The notes below the pieces were generated by a model, which saw only the letters and a list, made by a program, of their open reading frames with translations, did not search any database and was not told the DNA's origin. A stretch of 12,778 bases of DNA from Phoronis ovalis. Lineage: Eukaryota; Phoronida; Phoronidae. The translations under genes and the position numbers were made by a program. Below are positions 7,514 to 12,778 of the stretch, in pieces (within the stretch, counting starts at the first letter, position 1; each line of letters starts with the position of its first letter). The DNA is taken from assembly GCA_028565635.1 (NCBI GenBank), contig JAOXYB010042538.1:1-12778 (forward strand), written 5' to 3'.

Positions 7514-7600
7514 CTTTATAAGGATAAAAACTGATTCCTCATATGACGTGAGGTCACGTGTGTATACACACCGCCATTTTCACTTGGCTGACAGGAAGTA
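7514..7600 (+). promoter_or_regulatory. RAB21 proximal promoter motif cluster
   Basis: Within 90 bp there is a CArG/TATA-like CTTTATAAGG (7514-7523), a CRE-like TGACGTGA (7544-7551), a GGTCACGTG E-box of the MITF/TFE or USF type (7552-7560), a reverse YY1-type CCGCCATTTT (7571-7580), and an ETS-type ACAGGAAGTA (7591-7600). ACGTGA and TCACGT form an inverted repeat with a 2-bp spacer. This dense cluster 100-185 bp upstream of the start codon most likely marks the RAB21 transcription start region. Occupancy is inferred. Confidence 0.5.
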
Positions 7601-7698
7601 CAGAATTTTCACAATTCTAAGAAAAAATAGTGGTGAACGTGTATCTAAGACATTTATTTTCTTTTGATAGTTGAATATAGCTACCGAAGAACAATTTA

Positions 7699-10468
<2,770 letters not shown>

Positions 10469-11510
10469 AAGACTTCTTTCACTTAATATTGAACAGTTTG
10501 CATTGATAGAAATAGTCCTGGTGTCTGTCATAAGTATTACTGTGTGCCATTAAAGAAGCCATAGGTGACATTACCTAAAACAAAGAATTGATATGCTTAT
10601 TTAGCTCTAGGATATGTATCCTAGTTTAGCTATATAAATAATCATTGGTTGACTTGAAATTTGCATTAACAGCTGAATGATCAAGTTTAAGTATCACACC
10701 TTTAGTGTGTTTCATGGCATTTCATAATGCTTTCGCTGCATTTTGCACCATATGTGATGGACACTAGTATTATAGATATCAGTTTAATTGGAAGAATATT
10801 TGTAGCTGTGTTGATGTCATCATGCATGAAGTAAATTGAGCCAAAGCTTTTTGCATGCTCATAATGTAATACTGGAGTTGCATGCAGAGAATTCATATTT
10901 AATGCATGGTCCAGAATAAAAAAATGAAAGGGAAGTTTTCTGTTCACGGGAAAATGTGAAGTTTTTATTTTTCTCTTATTTACTGAATAAAAATGTTAAG
11001 ATATTTGGAGTGTATAGCAAGTAAAAATGACATAGTTTGTTGACACCTTATAAGAATTTTAATGCATTAAAATTTACTAAAATTTGAAATTACAAATATC
11101 TGAGAAACTCAATGTTTATGTTTATTTATACTCCAGATATTGACTTGATACTTGCATACTCAGTATCATGGCAAAGGAGTTTCAAAAGCAAGTAGTGCAA
11201 GAATAGTTTTTATGAAAACAGACTTTAAATTAAAATAATGACAGTTTTCAATTAATAGTAACTTGCCATTTGACTAGGATGTTTTCTTTACTGTGAATAG
11301 TTGAATAATATATGGTATTTATCAATTACTAGCATAAAAATAGGGCTAAACTTTTAGTAAACCCAAAAGAGACTAGCAGAAACGATATGAGGATTGTTAA
11401 TGATATCTTAAGAATTTAATATGTTTATTAGTTGCTTAAGTAATTTTACTAGCTATGTCATAACGTTAAAAACTGAAGGTGAAAATAAACCTTTGTTGTA
11501 TAAACAATAT
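10469..11510 (+). other. RAB21 3' UTR and candidate poly(A) region
   Basis: Non-coding AT-rich sequence after the RAB21 stop. AATAAA hexamers at 10915-10920, 10986-10991 and 11484-11489 could end transcripts of roughly 470, 540 or 1040 nt of 3' UTR. The last is followed by the TG/T-rich CTTTGTTGT within a few bases, the usual downstream element, so it is a good distal candidate. Minus-strand open frames here are shadows. Confidence 0.5.
11055..11074. repeat. Perfect 20-bp palindrome
   Basis: AATTTTAATGCATTAAAATT is its own reverse complement, with ATGCAT at the centre. It lies after the first two RAB21 poly(A) candidates. Confidence 0.7.
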
Positions 11511-12156
11511 TTTCGATAACACTTGAGGGAAAACCTACATGTAACTTTCTTAGCCAAATATTGCTATGCTTGATTTTTGTTGACTTGTGTTTTTCCAAAG
11601 TACCTGTGTCAACCTACGTTTAATGTCTTGTTATAATGGCTGTTATATAAATATAAAAATTAAATTCAATCCTTTACCAATATTCTGCTTAATTAACTCG
11701 TGTGTAGATAAGAAAATGAGAGCTCAGTAAATTTATGTTGCTGTTCCGTGTTGCAGCTGGGCTAGGAATGGTCCCAGAATTTGGGTTGAGACTTTGATGT
11801 TTATGAATATTGCAGCTATTTTATTTTTTTAAACCCCCGTTGCATTTTCAGAAATGCAAATTAAATGCCAAGATTACAAAAACCATAATAAAAACTGCAC
11901 GTTTCAAACCAAATCCAAGATTATGCAACAGGTGGCGCATTGCCTTGGTGATTTTGATGCTTACGCATGCGTATCGTACACGGCACCTGGTGAGTAAATT
12001 TGGAAAACATGGCGGGCAAAGTTCAAATTTATTCTCGTTGTTCCAACTTTTACTAGTTTTGTACTGAAAAGGTATTGAAAATGTGATGATTGAACACTTT
12101 GATATGACATACATATATGAACAATAATCCATTTGTGCCGAAACTAATTTGTAAGT
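11511..12156. other. Intergenic and upstream region of the third gene
   Basis: No conserved exon is visible. Near the downstream gene the sequence becomes promoter-like. There is an imperfect RFX/X-box-like ATTGCCTTGGTGAT (11939-11952), the 12-bp palindrome TACGCATGCGTA resembling an NRF1 site (11962-11973), a donor-like CTG|GTGAGT (11989/11990), and a 15-codon open frame with a strong start context (12009-12056). A T-rich acceptor-like ACTTTTACTAG ends at 12056, so a short 5' UTR intron of 11990-12056 is possible. Confidence 0.4.
12009..12056 (+). CDS. Possible 15-codon upstream ORF
   Basis: MAGKVQIYSRCSNFY followed by TAG, with a strong start context (AAC ATG G). It would precede the third gene's start by about 150 nt if it is in the same transcript. 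Its stop codon doubles as the AG of an acceptor-like site, so splicing could remove it. AACATGGCGG also resembles a YY1 site, which may explain the ATG without translation. Confidence 0.25.
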   Translation: MAGKVQIYSRCSNFY

Positions 12157-12378
12157 ATGTCGATGACGCCGCAGGCAGGTGATTTTCGGCCTAAATCTGC
12201 TCCACCACCAAGAACGAAGTCGATAGCAAATTTAACTGGAAATGATGACAAGGTTTTAGGCCCAAATACATTTAGAAAGAAAGAAAAGTCGAAGCCGGCG
12301 GAGAAATATCATTCCCGAAATTTTAAAACTTATGCCAGCAATTGGACCCCCATGGTGCATAAACCTTCAAACGAGCAG
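12157..12378 (+). CDS. Unrecognised protein, first coding exon (gene continues)
   Basis: 74 codons from ATG to CAG|GTAATG, phase 0, with an in-frame TAA at 12145-12147 just upstream. The translation is basic and low in hydrophobic residues: MSMTPQAGDFRPKSAPPPRT, then a Lys-rich stretch KKEKSKPAEK, then HSRNFKTYASNWTPMVHKP and SNEQ. It shows no signal peptide or membrane segment. I do not recognise the family. The Y-x-x-N-W-T-P...K-P-S-x-E pattern weakly recalls the N-terminus of the ciliary protein Flattop/CFAP126, but this is only a hint. Codon choice and composition (more GC than the flanks, balanced amino acids) support a true exon. Confidence 0.7.
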
Positions 12379-12413
12379 GTAATGAAAATAATAATGATTA
12401 AGAATTATTTAAT

Positions 12414-12455
12414 ACTAGGATATATACAACTCTAAGAGTTTGTATATATCCTAGT
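12414..12455. repeat. Perfect 16-bp stem hairpin
   Basis: ACTAGGATATATACAA (12414-12429) pairs exactly with 12440-12455. The 10-base loop CTCTAAGAGT can add three more pairs (CTC/GAG) with one bulged T. It starts 36 bp after the splice donor of the third gene's exon. Confidence 0.85.
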
Positions 12456-12550
12456 TTAATATCATGATTAGATGTTAATTATTATTGCTGTAATAAATAT
12501 TATTATTATATTTTTGATTTATATATGTAATAGTAATACGTGTTTTGTAG

Positions 12551-12589
12551 CCTGTATTCAAGGCAATCAGTACAGTTAAAAAACACTAG
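12551..12589 (+). CDS. Candidate second (possibly last) exon of the unrecognised gene
   Basis: GTTTTGTAG|CCT gives an acceptor whose phase 0 matches the upstream donor and would add PVFKAISTVKKH and a TAG stop, making an 86-residue protein. Against it, the run is short, the polypyrimidine tract is modest, and no AATAAA follows before the window ends. A true exon further right is equally possible. Confidence 0.3.
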   Translation, partial: PVFKAISTVKKH

Positions 12590-12719
12590 TCTAGACAACA
12601 CTTTAGTATGGAAAGCGAGAAGGGACCACCCCTATTATTACATGTTTTGCTTGACATTTGCTGTTATTTAGTAACAAGCAGGAAATGTGTTCTGTTATCT
12701 GGTAAACGCAGTAATTAAC

Positions 12720-12759
12720 TTTAACAATCGGCGGAATATTCCCGGGGCCGATAGTTAAA
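12720..12759. repeat. 13-bp inverted repeat around nested palindromes
   Basis: TTTAACAATCGGC (12720-12732) and GCCGATAGTTAAA (12747-12759) are complementary with one mismatch. The spacer contains the perfect palindrome GGAATATTCC (12733-12742) and CCCGGG (12741-12746). It is GC-rich against an AT-rich background and may be the end of an interspersed repeat cut by the window edge. Confidence 0.55.
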
Positions 12760-12778
12760 ACATGACTGCAACTATAGG

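Larger units (their letters stand above)
12379..12778. other. Intron or downstream sequence of the third gene
   Basis: AT-rich sequence with a perfect-stem hairpin (12414-12455), the candidate exon at 12551, and an inverted repeat near the right edge (12720-12759). Nothing else recognised. Confidence 0.5.

Noticed and set aside
10702-10947. 81-codon minus-strand open frame in the RAB21 3' UTR
   Set aside because: No recognisable motif; it is antisense to a 3' UTR and ends near the RAB21 poly(A) signals.
11848-12132. 94-codon minus-strand open frame opposite the third gene's upstream region
   Set aside because: It overlaps another open frame on the plus strand. It has no family motif and no supporting splice structure, and it reads through promoter-like motifs.

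Overview
This window is animal nuclear DNA. It is AT-rich, with short GT-AG introns of about 200 to 1060 bp and small coding exons. Two of its genes are spliced orthologues of well-known vertebrate genes. The GC-rich start of the window (CGCCGACG-type sequence followed by a hairpin), the compact introns and the density of small palindromic repeats suggest a lophotrochozoan, probably a bivalve mollusc. That placement is an inference; the sequence does not prove it.

Layout. Positions 155-6090 (minus strand) hold eleven exons coding the first 441 residues of a TBC1D15-type Rab GTPase-activating protein. The gene leaves the window at the left edge, partway through its TBC catalytic domain, but both catalytic fingers are present. 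Positions 6091-7698 are a divergent intergenic promoter region. Positions 7699-10468 (plus strand) hold a complete six-exon RAB21 of 217 residues. Positions 10469 to about 12150 are the RAB21 3' UTR and intergenic sequence, with three candidate poly(A) signals. From 12157 (plus strand) a third gene starts, with a 74-codon first coding exon that I do not recognise and a weaker candidate second exon at 12551.

The most unusual part is the 1.6-kb region between the two divergent genes. An identical 18-bp motif lies 177 bp upstream of the TBC1D15 start codon and 194 bp upstream of the RAB21 start codon, in the same orientation relative to each gene. Between the two copies is a roughly 770-bp minisatellite with a 9-bp unit. 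It switches abruptly from an AC-rich to a GT-rich strand at 6655/6656, so its halves form one large imperfect inverted repeat. Beside it is a 286-bp foldback element with perfect 17-bp terminal inverted repeats and a perfect 9-bp target-site duplication. CRE-type sites (TGACGTCA, TGACGTGA) lie between the motif and the start codon on each side.

Biology. RAB21 is an early-endosome Rab involved in integrin and cargo sorting. TBC1D15 is a Rab GAP (best known for Rab7) that also works in mitochondrial and autophagy traffic. From memory, the two genes are also neighbours in human (12q21), so the pairing looks like old conserved linkage, here in head-to-head orientation. Shared control of a Rab and a Rab GAP through the mirrored promoter is a testable hypothesis. 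I saw no bacterial or viral genes, CRISPR, rRNA or tRNA.
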